Below, piece after piece: positions 22,283 to 31,224 of a stretch of DNA of 38,120 nucleotides. The notes beneath the pieces are model-generated. The model ran no database searches, had not been told where the DNA came from, and worked only from the letters and a program-made list of their open reading frames with translations. The stretch lies in the NCBI GenBank assembly GCA_944393745.1, contig CALYBD010000025.1, positions 1-38,120 of the forward strand, given 5' to 3'. The position numbers and the translations under genes are program-made. The stretch is from an uncultured Alphaproteobacteria bacterium (GTDB taxonomy: Bacteria; Pseudomonadota; Alphaproteobacteria; CAAGCB01; CAG-977). Every line of letters begins with the position of its first letter. Position 1 is the first letter of the stretch.

Positions 22283-22711
22283 ATGAAAGCGTACGCGGAT
22301 ATTCAAAACATGAAAGAACGTTTCGGCGTTTTAGAGCTGTTACAACTGACCGACGCGGCGGGCGAAGACCTGAGCGCGGAGGAAACGGCGGTTGTTGAAA
22401 CGGCCTTAAACGATGCGACGGCCTTTATGAACGGATATATCCGGGTACGCCATACGCTGCCTTTATCGGCCGTTCCGCCCGTTTTGACGCGCCTGTGCTG
22501 CGAAATCGCACGGTTTTACCTGTACAAAACAGCCGTCACCGACGTTGTCAAAGACGCTTATGACGCCGCCGTCAAGGTTTTGCGCGATATTGCCAAAGGC
22601 GATTTGCTTTTAAGCGACCCCGAAGGAACGCCGCCTGAACAGGGCGCGCCGCTGGTCATTGTCGGCGGCGCCGAGCGTCTGTTTAACCAAAACAGCATGA
22701 AGGGATTTTAA
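22283..22711 (+). CDS. Head-tail connector (DUF1320, Mu gp36-like)
   Basis: The 142-residue product has the DUF1320 pattern: YADIQNMKERFGVLELLQLT, then ALNDATAFMNGYIRVRHTLP, LTRLCCEIARFYLYK and KAYDAAVKVLRDIAKGDL in near form. It is a mainly helical connector or completion protein expected at the head-tail joint. Confidence 0.85.
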   Translation: MKAYADIQNMKERFGVLELLQLTDAAGEDLSAEETAVVETALNDATAFMNGYIRVRHTLPLSAVPPVLTRLCCEIARFYLYKTAVTDVVKDAYDAAVKVLRDIAKGDLLLSDPEGTPPEQGAPLVIVGGAERLFNQNSMKGF

Positions 22712-22712
22712 A

Positions 22713-23183
22713 ATGCCGCAGTTGCGCTTTGATTTAAACGATCTGTTTGACGTCGGCGACGGCTTAAAACGTTTAGGCGGCAGCACCGGCCTGCTTCTGA
22801 AACACGTCGCACGAATGTTGACGGCTTCAACGAAGGAACGCTTCGTCGATGAAACGGATCCCGAAGGCAACAAATGGAAAAAAGGCGTTAAAAACGGCGG
22901 GCAGACATTGACGCTCAGCGGACTTTTACGCCGCAGCATTACGCATAAAAGCGACGATAAAACCGCCGTCATCGGAACAAACCGCATTTATGCCGGCATT
23001 CACCAGTTCGGCGGCGTCATTACGGCGAAAAAAGCAAAATATCTGCGCTTTAAAATCAACGGGCGCGAAGTTTTTGCAAAATCCGTCGTCATTCCGGCGC
23101 GTCCGTTTCTGGGCGTTTCCGAAACGGACAAAGAAGCCGTTAAAGACGAATTAAACACGCTTTTAACGGAGGCTTTAAAATGA
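22713..23183 (+). CDS. Virion morphogenesis protein (Mu G / P2 S-like tail completion)
   Basis: The 156-residue product contains family features: STKERFVDETDPEGNKWKKG, LTLSGLLRRSITHK, IYAGIHQFGGVI and IPARPFLGVSETDKE. These proteins complete the tail or head-tail interface. It overlaps the next gene by four bases. Confidence 0.88.
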   Translation: MPQLRFDLNDLFDVGDGLKRLGGSTGLLLKHVARMLTASTKERFVDETDPEGNKWKKGVKNGGQTLTLSGLLRRSITHKSDDKTAVIGTNRIYAGIHQFGGVITAKKAKYLRFKINGREVFAKSVVIPARPFLGVSETDKEAVKDELNTLLTEALK

Positions 23184-23746
23184 TCGGAAAAATCGAAAAC
23201 GCCGTTATTCACAAGATTAAATCGGCTGATTTGGGCTATCGCCTGAAACTGGTCGAAAGCTATAAAGCACAGTTCGACGACGATCTTGTCAAACTGGTCA
23301 AAACGTCCGCTCCGGCGGTTTGGGTTGCCTTTACGGGCGAAGACAACACGCAGAACACCGCCAAAGGCATGGAATGCACGGCATCCTTTTCAATCATCAT
23401 TCTGACCCGCAACGTCAGAAACGAACGTTCGGCGCGTTTCGGCGACAAACAAGGCGAAGTCGGGACGTATCAGATATTACAGGATATTAAAGCTCTTTTG
23501 CACGGCAGCGACGTCGGGCTGAACATCGCTCCGTTTGAACATAAGAGAACCGTCCCGTTGTTAAATACGGCTGTTTCCGGATTTTTCGCTTCGGTTTTCG
23601 CGCTCGAATTTGAAACGTCCTACGTCATGGCGGCAGCCGATAAGACGGGCGGCGATTTAGCGGAGTTTTTAAGGCTTCACGCCGATTGGGAACTGCCCGA
23701 ATTTAACAGTGAAACTTTAACGAACATCAGGGGGAAAAATGAATAA
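23180..23746 (+). CDS. DUF1834 / Mu gp37-like protein
   Basis: The 188-residue product starts IGKIENAVIHKIKSADLGY and carries a beta-rich centre (VWVAFTGEDNTQNTAKGM, ASFSIIILTRNVRNERSARF) and GTYQILQDIKALLHG, matching DUF1834. Related proteins act at the tail terminus. It sits between the G-like gene and the gp38-like gene as in Mu. Confidence 0.82.
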   Translation: MIGKIENAVIHKIKSADLGYRLKLVESYKAQFDDDLVKLVKTSAPAVWVAFTGEDNTQNTAKGMECTASFSIIILTRNVRNERSARFGDKQGEVGTYQILQDIKALLHGSDVGLNIAPFEHKRTVPLLNTAVSGFFASVFALEFETSYVMAAADKTGGDLAEFLRLHADWELPEFNSETLTNIRGKNE

Positions 23747-23909
23747 AACCATTAAATTAAGGCCGAAAAAAGGCCTGACGGTCTTAAAGCCGAACGGCGA
23801 AAGATTGGCTGTCGAGGGCGAAACGGTCGAACGGGAAACGTACTGGATCCGCCGCATTAACGACGGCGACGTCGAAATTGTAACTGAAGTAAAGAAAGGG
23901 GGTAAATAA
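23739..23909 (+). CDS. DUF2635 / Mu gp38-like small protein
   Basis: The 56-residue product reads IKLRPKKGLTVLKPNGERLA then VEGETVERETYWIRRINDGD and ends basic. The V-x-P-x-x-G-x-x-L and W-x-R-R-I-x-D-G-D elements are typical of DUF2635. It overlaps both neighbours (ATGA-type and TAATG junctions). Confidence 0.8.
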   Translation: MNKTIKLRPKKGLTVLKPNGERLAVEGETVERETYWIRRINDGDVEIVTEVKKGGK

Positions 23910-25363
23910 TGCCGGTTTCTTTTAATGAAATCCCGCAAACGCGCGTTCCGGGCGTTTATGTTGAAATCGATAATTCGGGCGCGTTAAAAAACCTGCCGGG
24001 CAAAGCGTCGGTCGGGCTGATCATCGGGCAAAAAACGACGGGGTCGGCAACGGCGTTGTCGCCGCGATTGGTAACGGCTTCCGATAATCCGGCATTGTTA
24101 TTCGGCGCGGGATCGGAATGCGCCAGAATGGTCAAAGCATGGCGGGAAACAAATACGTTTAACACGCTTTATGTCCTGCCGGTTACGGCGTCAAGCGGCA
24201 CGGCGGCGGTTTATACGCTGACAGCAACAGTTGCTGAATCCCCGTCGGCGGGAACGGTTTACCTGTATATCGGCGGACAAAGAATCACCGTTGACGTAAC
24301 GTCCGCAACGACGGCGGCAACCTTGTATACGGCAATCGCAGCCAAGATTTCCGCATCGCCCGACCTGCCCGTTACGGCGCAAAGCGGCGACGACGGCGTC
24401 GTCATAACCGCTAAAGCCAAAGGCGAAGTCGGAAACAATATTGACATCTCGCTGAACTATTACACGGGCGAAGACCTGCCGCAGGGCGTTACGGTCAGCG
24501 TTTCAAAAACAACATCGGGATCGGGAAATCCCGATTTGTCGGATGCGATTGCGGCAATGGGCGACACGGTTTTTACCGATATTGTTTGTCCTTATACCGA
24601 CGCGGCGAACACGGCCTTGCTGAAAACAGAAATGGCGCGCCGGTTCAATGCGATGGAACGCATCGAAGGAACGGTCTTTTCCGGTTTAAGCGGTACGTTA
24701 TCCGAAATCATTACGGCGGCCGAAGCCGCAAACAGCCCGCATATCGTTTATGTCGAATGCTCTAAAACGCCGGATCCGCCCGAAGAACGCGCGGCGCGGC
24801 TGGCCGGTATTGTCGCGTATCAATCGCAAATCGATCCCGCGCGCCAGTATCGCACTTTGGCTTTGACGGGTTCCAAACCGTCGAAAACGCCGCTGACCCG
24901 CGAAGAACGCGACCTGCTTTTGCGTTCGGGCGTTGCAACGGCCAAAGCCGATGCGGGCGGAAATGTCCTGATCGAACGCGTCGTTACGTCTTATCGCACA
25001 AACGCCGCGGGGAACGAAGATGTGTCTTATTTAGATTTAACGACGTTAAAAACCCTGATTTATCTGCGTTATTCGTATGTTTTGCGCTTTGAACAAAAGT
25101 TCCCGCGCCACAAGCTGGCCGATGACGGTTATCCCGTTTCCGACGGACAAGCCGTCATGACGCCGCTGGTCGGCAAAGGCGAAGCCGTCGCTTTGGCGCG
25201 CGACTGGTATGACGCGGGGCTGATCGAAAACTTTGACGCGTTCAAAGAAAGCGTCGTTTCCGAACGCGACACGACGGATACGGAGCGTTTAAACCAGCTG
25301 CTTCAGCCCGACGTTATCAATAATCTGCGCGTCGTTGCGGGCAAAATTCAATTCATTCTGTAA
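23909..25363 (+). CDS. Tail sheath protein (Mu L-like)
   Basis: The 484-residue product is the contractile sheath subunit. It starts FNEIPQTRVPGVYVEIDNSG, the classic sheath N-terminus, has a central domain (YVLPVTASSGTAAVYTLTAT) and the conserved C-terminal region (YLDLTTLKTLIYLRYSYVLRF, then FPRHKLADDG). A contractile tail places the phage among Mu-type myoviruses. Confidence 0.93.
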   Translation: MPVSFNEIPQTRVPGVYVEIDNSGALKNLPGKASVGLIIGQKTTGSATALSPRLVTASDNPALLFGAGSECARMVKAWRETNTFNTLYVLPVTASSGTAAVYTLTATVAESPSAGTVYLYIGGQRITVDVTSATTAATLYTAIAAKISASPDLPVTAQSGDDGVVITAKAKGEVGNNIDISLNYYTGEDLPQGVTVSVSKTTSGSGNPDLSDAIAAMGDTVFTDIVCPYTDAANTALLKTEMARRFNAMERIEGTVFSGLSGTLSEIITAAEAANSPHIVYVECSKTPDPPEERAARLAGIVAYQSQIDPARQYRTLALTGSKPSKTPLTREERDLLLRSGVATAKADAGGNVLIERVVTSYRTNAAGNEDVSYLDLTTLKTLIYLRYSYVLRFEQKFPRHKLADDGYPVSDGQAVMTPLVGKGEAVALARDWYDAGLIENFDAFKESVVSERDTTDTERLNQLLQPDVINNLRVVAGKIQFIL

Positions 25364-25372
25364 GGGGGCATC

Positions 25373-25723
25373 ATGACAAATCCTTTCAAATATTACGGCA
25401 CGGGGACGGTCAAGGCGGACGGTCAAGAGTTCGAGCTCGAAGACTGCGAATTTACCCCGTCGGGAATTGTCCGCGAAGACAAACTTGAAGGCCGCGGATT
25501 TTCGGAAAAGAAACAGGGCGCGACATTGACGGGCAAACTGAACATTAACGCGACGGCAGATCCCGACGCGATCAACAAAATGGACGACGTAACGGTCGTG
25601 TTTACGGCCGATACCGGACAGTCGTGGTCAATGCCTCATGCCTGGCACGAACAGCCCGAAGCCGTATCCGCCGACGGCATGACGGTAACGTTTAAATCCA
25701 GAACGTCGGAGAAAATATCATGA
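25373..25723 (+). CDS. Tail tube protein (Mu M-like)
   Basis: The 116-residue product is beta-rich: GTGTVKADGQEFELEDCEFT, LTGKLNINATADPDAINKMD, VTVVFTADTGQSWSMPHAWH. Size, position after the sheath and this pattern fit Mu gpM, the inner tube of the tail. It overlaps the next start (ATGA). Confidence 0.85.
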   Translation: MTNPFKYYGTGTVKADGQEFELEDCEFTPSGIVREDKLEGRGFSEKKQGATLTGKLNINATADPDAINKMDDVTVVFTADTGQSWSMPHAWHEQPEAVSADGMTVTFKSRTSEKIS

Positions 25724-26088
25724 CGGAAATCAAACTGATCGACGGGTTGAAAATCGGCGAAACGGTTCATAAGGACGTAACGCTGCGCGACCTGACCGCC
25801 CGCGACATCTTGGAAGCGCACGAAGCCGCCGAACGCGTCGTCATCGGCGCGGAAGGTTCGCCAGTCGTCGTCGCTTCGCCCGTTCGCGTCGGTATGGAAA
25901 CGCTCAGGCGGCGCATCGGCCGTTTGGGCAATGTTCAAATGCCGTTGTCTTTGGCGGAACTGTTGAGTTTAAGCGAACGCGATTTAGACATTCTTCAGGA
26001 CGCCGTCGATGAACTGGAAAAGGCGGAGGCGGCGGCCAAGCTGGAACGCGGGGGGCGAAATCATCGGGGTGTATCCGGAAATCCTTAA
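25720..26088 (+). CDS. Tail assembly chaperone (Mu gp41-like)
   Basis: The 122-residue product reads EIKLIDGLKIGETVHKDVTL then RDLTARDILEAHEAAERVVI, and helical LSLAELLSLSERDLDILQDA. It precedes the tape measure gene and ends in a frame that looks out of place (RNHRGVSGNP) because a -2 frameshift site precedes it. It should coat the tape measure during tail assembly. Confidence 0.85.
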   Translation: MTEIKLIDGLKIGETVHKDVTLRDLTARDILEAHEAAERVVIGAEGSPVVVASPVRVGMETLRRRIGRLGNVQMPLSLAELLSLSERDLDILQDAVDELEKAEAAAKLERGGRNHRGVSGNP

Positions 26089-26191
26089 ATTGTCGGCGCG
26101 TTTGATGCGCGCCGGCAAAAATACGGCTGATTTTCTGGATATTCCCCTGAAACGCTTAATGCGGCTGACGGACATTGAGGTTGAACCATGA
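25720..26191 (+). CDS. Frameshift product of the tail chaperone (gp41')
   Basis: Ribosomes slipping by -2 at GGGGGGCGA (26050-26058) pass from the gp41 frame into an open frame that runs to 26191, with the sequence GEIIGVYPEILKLSARLMRA and PLKRLMRLTDIEVEP. That stop overlaps the tape measure start. The slippery sequence is identical to the one I recall for the Mu gp41 -2 shift. Confidence 0.8.
26050..26058 (+). promoter_or_regulatory. -2 ribosomal frameshift site
   Basis: GGGGGGCGA is in phase with gp41 as GGG GGG CGA. The downstream frame used is +1 relative to gp41, equal to -2, and opens in GG-E-I-I-G. Confidence 0.8.
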
Positions 26192-28113
26192 GCGATAAAT
26201 TAAAATACGCTTTAATACTGGATTTAAAGGGCAATTTTGCGCGCATGACCGCATCGGCGCAAAAGGCGATGAACCGTTTTGCCCAAACGGGAGAAGCGGG
26301 ATTAAAGCGCATGGCCAAAGCAATGCCCGCCGTCGGCAGCGCGCTGGACAAGCTTGGCAACCGCTACACGGCCTTGATTTCGGGTGGCACGATGTACGCC
26401 GCCGTCAAATCGGCGGCGGCAATGGAAACGCGGCTGGCGCGTTTGGGGATTGTGGCGGACAAATCCAATGAAGAAATGCGCAAATTAAATGAAGAAATCT
26501 ATAATATCGCTCAAAACCGCAGCATTAACGTGTCGGCAGATTCGATCATATCAGGAATAGAGCAGATCGTTTCTAAAACGGGCGACTTTGACGCGGCGGC
26601 GGAAAATATCAAAAATCTGGGACTGGTCATTTCGGCAACGGGAGCATCGGGCGAAGACGCCGGTGCGATGATTGCAAACCTGATAGAAAAGTTTGATTTA
26701 AAAAGTTCGGATGAAATTTTCAAAGCCTTTGAAATGTTAGCGGTTCAAGGTAATCAAGGGGCTTTTGAATTAAAAGATTTGGCGACTCAGGGTAATCGCG
26801 TTATGGCGGCATACGCGGGTATCGGACGTAAGGGCAAAGAAGCAACGGCGGAACTGGGCGCGTTGATGCAGATGATTATGAAAGGCAAAGGTTCACCGGA
26901 ACAAGCCGCGACGGCTTTGGAGGCGTATATGCGCGCGTTGAATGACGTTCAGACCAGAGAACGCCTTAAAAACAGCGGAATATCCCTGTTTGAAGCCGAT
27001 GATCCGACGCAGATGCGTTCCGGCGTGGAAATCATGAAAGACGTCATCGCCAAAGCAAACGGCGATATATCAAAAATCGGACGTGTTTTCACGGACAGCG
27101 AAGCGATGACCGCGTTTTCGCAGGCTGCTTTGGAATATAAAAGGACGCGGGCTTTCGGAAGTTTGGATTCTTTTATGAACGTTCATGCGGACGGACAGTA
27201 TTTGACGCAAGCTTCCGAACGTATGGCGGCAACGTTTGACAGTTCGGTCGTCAGTTTAAAAACGGCCGTAGAACGCTTTTCAAACGCCGCCCTTGCCGAA
27301 CCGATAAAAGATTTGGCCGACGCTTTAAATAAAATCGATCCCGAAAAACTGCAATCCGTTTTAAAAACCGCCGCAATCGGGGTCGGAACCGTCGGCACGC
27401 TGGTTGCGGGGAAAAAATTGTGGGACGTCGGATCCGGCATTATCGGAATGTTTCGCAAAAACAAAGGAGGTGCTTCAAATCCGCTTGTTCCGTCAAACGG
27501 CGTGCAACCCGTTTATGTGACGAACTTCGGCGAAATGGGACGCGGGTTCGGCGGATATGGCGCGGGATATGACAAAGGGGGACGAAAAGCCCGCCGCGCC
27601 GCCAACCGTGCGGCAAAACAAAGCGCAAAGCTCGCTAAAGCCGGACGTTTCGGCAAATTCGGCGCGTTTATGGGAAAATCCGCCCGTTTCGGCGGAAAAC
27701 TGCTTTCAAAGGCCGCCGTGCCGCTGATGATTGCCGATGCGGGTTATTCGTTATATGCGTCGGACAACAACGCCGAACGCGGCAATGCTTTGGGCGGTTT
27801 GGGCGGAACGCTCGGCGGCGCAAAGGCAGGCGCGTTTTTGGGGACGATGATCGCGCCCGGCGTCGGAACGGCCGTAGGCGGCTTGATCGGCAGCGGAATC
27901 GGGTATCTAAGCGGTTCGTGGCTTGGCAAAAAAATCGGCAGCTGGTTTGACGGCGATAAACCGTCCGCCCCCGAAACGGTAACGCCGACGGTTCAAAACG
28001 GGACAATCCGACTTGTCTTTGACAATGCTCCCGCCGGTCTGCGCGTCAAAGAAAATCCGTTCGGCTTTAATATTCAAATCAACACGGGTTTGACGGAGGC
28101 GGCAGATGGCTGA
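26188..28113 (+). CDS. Tail tape measure protein
   Basis: The 641-residue product sets tail length. The N-terminal part resembles the TP901 tape measure core (AAAMETRLARLGIVADKSNE, MIANLIEKFDLKSSDEIFKA). A glycine-rich, hydrophobic region near residues 530-585 (GTLGGAKAGAFLGTMIAPGV, VGGLIGSGIGYLSG) could contact the host membrane at DNA ejection. A basic, alanine-rich segment (KARRAANRAAKQSAKLAKAG) precedes it. Confidence 0.9.
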   Translation: MSDKLKYALILDLKGNFARMTASAQKAMNRFAQTGEAGLKRMAKAMPAVGSALDKLGNRYTALISGGTMYAAVKSAAAMETRLARLGIVADKSNEEMRKLNEEIYNIAQNRSINVSADSIISGIEQIVSKTGDFDAAAENIKNLGLVISATGASGEDAGAMIANLIEKFDLKSSDEIFKAFEMLAVQGNQGAFELKDLATQGNRVMAAYAGIGRKGKEATAELGALMQMIMKGKGSPEQAATALEAYMRALNDVQTRERLKNSGISLFEADDPTQMRSGVEIMKDVIAKANGDISKIGRVFTDSEAMTAFSQAALEYKRTRAFGSLDSFMNVHADGQYLTQASERMAATFDSSVVSLKTAVERFSNAALAEPIKDLADALNKIDPEKLQSVLKTAAIGVGTVGTLVAGKKLWDVGSGIIGMFRKNKGGASNPLVPSNGVQPVYVTNFGEMGRGFGGYGAGYDKGGRKARRAANRAAKQSAKLAKAGRFGKFGAFMGKSARFGGKLLSKAAVPLMIADAGYSLYASDNNAERGNALGGLGGTLGGAKAGAFLGTMIAPGVGTAVGGLIGSGIGYLSGSWLGKKIGSWFDGDKPSAPETVTPTVQNGTIRLVFDNAPAGLRVKENPFGFNIQINTGLTEAADG

Positions 28114-29281
28114 TTATTACCGTCAGGGGTCTTTTCGCGGCGTCGAATTTGAATATATCGAAGACGATTACGCCTATAAGGTCAAAGAAGCCGGACAAAA
28201 CCTGCTGGCCGATGATGAAACGACGGAAACGCTTGCCGCAGCGCCGCGCGAATTTGCCCTGACCGTCGCCGTTTGCGGGCGTGACGCCGTCAAAAAAAGA
28301 AACGATCTGATTAAAGCGTTGGAAGACACGTCGGCGGGCATTTTGGTGCATCCGCAGTACGGCGAAATCTCGGTCAAAGTATCTGACGCCGGTTTTAACG
28401 TCCATTCGGCGGCGGACAGCGGCAACTGGTTTGAATTTGTCATCAATTTCATCAAAACGAACGATAACGGTCTTCGCTTGACGGTCGTTCCGGTAAGCGA
28501 ACGCGCCGAACAAAAGCACGCCGAAGCCGTCAATCGTGCCGCGCAAACGTTATCAGGCAAAGCGAAAAACAATATTCAGGTAAAAGGCTGGCTGGACACC
28601 GTTGCCGATGATACCGCCGCCTTTGCCGACAAGGTTTTAAACGAAGTTAAAACCTTGCTTGAAAAAGAAATCCTGCCGACCGGGGCGTTGGAAAAAATCA
28701 AAGGATCGATTGACACGATGTCGGGCGGTATATTGTCGCTGATCAACGCGCCCGACGTTTGGGCGTTGGAAATTATGGATTTGCTGGACATTGACGGCGC
28801 GTCTTTCGATTTATACGAACGTTTGGCGGCATTGAGCGTCAAACCGTCGAAACCGCAGTATTTGACCGAAACGCGCAAACGTTCCGTTCAAAATCAGGAA
28901 AACGTTTTGACGTTGTTTAAAACCGCCGCCGTTTTACAAGGTTTAAACAAAGGCGTTTTGATGGAAACGCCGTCGGATTTGCAAACGGCGGAACGCATTG
29001 AACGAATGACGGCTTTGACAGAAAGCGTTACGGACGCCGACGCCGAAATGCAGCAGGCCTTTGAAACGGTTCTGCAAACGTCCGTTGCGGTTTTAAAAAG
29101 TATCAAAAAAGAACGGACAAAACAAATTACGGCCGCTGAAACGATCCCCGCCGTCGTATTGCTTCATCAAACCGGCGGCACGGCGTTAATGCGCAAAAAC
29201 GAAGATTTTGTCCCGCGAAACCATATCCGCCACCCGTTGTTTGTCGCGGGCGGTGTGATAACGGAGGTCATCGATGTCTGA
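28106..29281 (+). CDS. Mu N / gp43-like tail and DNA circulation protein
   Basis: The 391-residue product begins YYRQGSFRGVEFEYIEDDYA, and continues APREFALTVAVCGRDAVKKR, LVHPQYGEISVKV and WFEFVINFIKTND, the DNA-circulation N-terminal family. In Mu gpN belongs to the baseplate-side tail components. It overlaps both neighbours by 8 bases. Confidence 0.85.
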   Translation: MADYYRQGSFRGVEFEYIEDDYAYKVKEAGQNLLADDETTETLAAAPREFALTVAVCGRDAVKKRNDLIKALEDTSAGILVHPQYGEISVKVSDAGFNVHSAADSGNWFEFVINFIKTNDNGLRLTVVPVSERAEQKHAEAVNRAAQTLSGKAKNNIQVKGWLDTVADDTAAFADKVLNEVKTLLEKEILPTGALEKIKGSIDTMSGGILSLINAPDVWALEIMDLLDIDGASFDLYERLAALSVKPSKPQYLTETRKRSVQNQENVLTLFKTAAVLQGLNKGVLMETPSDLQTAERIERMTALTESVTDADAEMQQAFETVLQTSVAVLKSIKKERTKQITAAETIPAVVLLHQTGGTALMRKNEDFVPRNHIRHPLFVAGGVITEVIDV

Positions 29282-30251
29282 CAAGTTGGTTTTACAAACG
29301 CGATCAAACGAGCTTTCGGGATTTGATTTTATTAAAATCAAAAATCGTATCGACTGGCTTTCGGGGTGTTTTGAATTAACGGCGTTCAACCGTTTAAGCG
29401 TCGATTTAACGCGCGTTAAATCCGCCGTTAAACAGGGCGATTCCGTTAAATTATATAAAGATAAAGAACTTTATCTGACGGGATACATCGACCGCATCGA
29501 AACGTTTTATGCCGGCCAAAAGAAAGGCATTAAAATCATCGGCCGGTCGATGGCGGCGGATCTGACGGATTGTTCGGCATTCGGCATGGTTTACCGTAAC
29601 CGCACCGCGCCCGAAATCATCGCCGATATTTGTCAGCCGTTCGGAATTGCCGTCAAAACGGATTTAAAAGGTTTTGCGCGACCGGATAATTTTACGGTCA
29701 ACCCGTCGGAAACAATCGGCAACGCTTTGGCGCGGCTGGCCAGACGAACGAATGCGCTTTTGTTTTCTTTGGCTGACGGTTCGCTTTGTCTGACGCGCCG
29801 CTGCATGGCGAAAAAGGCCGATTTATTACTGCAAAGCGGCAAAGGCGGCAATCTGACGGGCGGCGAAACGGCGTTTTGCGCCGAAAACGAATTTTCTAAA
29901 ATCTCATTGATCGGACAAGGCGTTTTAGACGATGCGCACGATATCGACGCCATCCGCGCGCCGGTTTTATCCGCCGAATTTAACGACAGGCGGTATCGCA
30001 CCCGCGTTGTTTATGCCGACGCCGTGACTGATGAAGCGTTAAAAAAAGAAATCGAACGCTTAAACAAAAACAGCCGCGTGATTTCCCTGACCGCCGCGGG
30101 TTGGTTCAATATCGGTTTAAACACCTTGATCACGGCGCGCGACGAATGGTTAGGGCTTGACGGCAGTTATCTGGTCGCGGGAATTGAGGACGTATTTGAC
30201 GAAACGGGCGGACACCGCACGACGTTTGATCTGGAGGCCATCAATGCTTGA
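29274..30251 (+). CDS. Baseplate hub protein (Mu P / gp44-like)
   Basis: The 325-residue product is a beta-rich hub protein: DFIKIKNRIDWLSGCFELTA, KLYKDKELYLTGYIDRIETF, GRSMAADLTDCSA and NPSETIGNALARLARRTNAL, ending VAGIEDVFDETGGHRTTFDL. These correspond to the D/gp44 hub family that forms the trimer above the spike. Confidence 0.9.
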   Translation: MSDKLVLQTRSNELSGFDFIKIKNRIDWLSGCFELTAFNRLSVDLTRVKSAVKQGDSVKLYKDKELYLTGYIDRIETFYAGQKKGIKIIGRSMAADLTDCSAFGMVYRNRTAPEIIADICQPFGIAVKTDLKGFARPDNFTVNPSETIGNALARLARRTNALLFSLADGSLCLTRRCMAKKADLLLQSGKGGNLTGGETAFCAENEFSKISLIGQGVLDDAHDIDAIRAPVLSAEFNDRRYRTRVVYADAVTDEALKKEIERLNKNSRVISLTAAGWFNIGLNTLITARDEWLGLDGSYLVAGIEDVFDETGGHRTTFDLEAINA

Positions 30252-30795
30252 AATGCTTCATAAAAAGCTGAAATCGCTTGTCCGCATCGGCAAAATCGCT
30301 TTGGTGAGCCCCGGCAAAACCCAGTCTATACAAGTTGAAACAACCAAAGGTGAAACGCTTGATAACGTTAAATTCATCGAGCCTTACGGTTTTACAGCTA
30401 TTCCGTTAAACGGTTCGGAAACCGTCGTTATCAACATCGGGGCAAACGGCGGAAATCCCGTCGCGCTTGTCGTCGGCGGGCGGCTTTTCCGTTTACAGGA
30501 TTTAAAACAAGGAGAAGTCGCCATTTATACCGATGAAGGTGATGAAATCCGTTTAAAGCGCGGGCATGAAATTGCCGTCAAAACGACAAAATTTGTGCTT
30601 GACGCTGATGAAATTCAAATGAACGGCAAGGTCAGCATTTTAAAAACGCTGGACGTTGAAGAAAACATAAAAAGCAAGGCGGAAATTGCCGATAAAACGG
30701 GAAATATGACGGCGATCAGGACGATTTATAACGCCCATACGCATAAAGATTCCGCAAACGCGCCGACAACACCTCCCTTAACGCCGATGGAGTAA
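30244..30795 (+). CDS. Baseplate spike protein (Mu gp45-like)
   Basis: The 183-residue product has an OB-like start (KSLVRIGKIALVSPGKTQSI), GGNPVALVVGG, and a beta-helical C-terminal part ending AHTHKDSANAPTTPP. The H-x-H motif is where Mu gp45 and P2 gpV coordinate iron at the spike tip. The ATG at 30244 overlaps the hub gene. It punctures the outer membrane. Confidence 0.9.
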   Translation: MLEMLHKKLKSLVRIGKIALVSPGKTQSIQVETTKGETLDNVKFIEPYGFTAIPLNGSETVVINIGANGGNPVALVVGGRLFRLQDLKQGEVAIYTDEGDEIRLKRGHEIAVKTTKFVLDADEIQMNGKVSILKTLDVEENIKSKAEIADKTGNMTAIRTIYNAHTHKDSANAPTTPPLTPME

Positions 30796-30798
30796 GAC

Positions 30799-31218
30799 AT
30801 GACGGTTTATTTTGATACGTTGCCCGATTTAAGCGAGATTGACGATCCTTTGTTAGAAAGCGTTTTAATCGCTTTATTCACTGATCAATACGTTCCCGAC
30901 GCCGATTTGCCGTATCAAACGGGGACGAACGGCGGTTGGCACGGGGACGCGGTCGCTTTGGAAACGCAAACCGCACAGACCGAAGAATATTCTTGGGGAT
31001 CGAAGCTCTGGACGCTTGATCGGGAAAAAATCAATGAAGATACGCCCGAAAAAGTCAAAAAAATCGTTGAAAATGCTTTAGAGCCGCTTTTGCTTTTAAA
31101 GGAAATCAACAATATCGGCGTTTCGGCCGAACGCTTCGGCGACGGCGTAGCTTTTTCGGTTGCCGTCGATGCTTCCGACGGTTTGCATGAATTCGTTTTC
31201 AGAAACATCAAAGGATAA
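30799..31218 (+). CDS. Baseplate protein (Mu gp46-like)
   Basis: The 139-residue product lies between spike and gp47 genes as in Mu. Characteristic are WHGDAVALETQ in the centre and EYSWGSKLWTLDREKINEDT, followed by a GP25-like beta region. It likely forms the wedge part linking hub and gp47. Confidence 0.85.
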   Translation: MTVYFDTLPDLSEIDDPLLESVLIALFTDQYVPDADLPYQTGTNGGWHGDAVALETQTAQTEEYSWGSKLWTLDREKINEDTPEKVKKIVENALEPLLLLKEINNIGVSAERFGDGVAFSVAVDASDGLHEFVFRNIKG

Positions 31219-31224
31219 CGCGCC

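Noticed and set aside
27668-28006. Antisense arginine-rich frames opposite the tape measure gene
   Set aside because: Composition is that of a reverse-complement shadow of glycine- and alanine-rich codons; no start signals.
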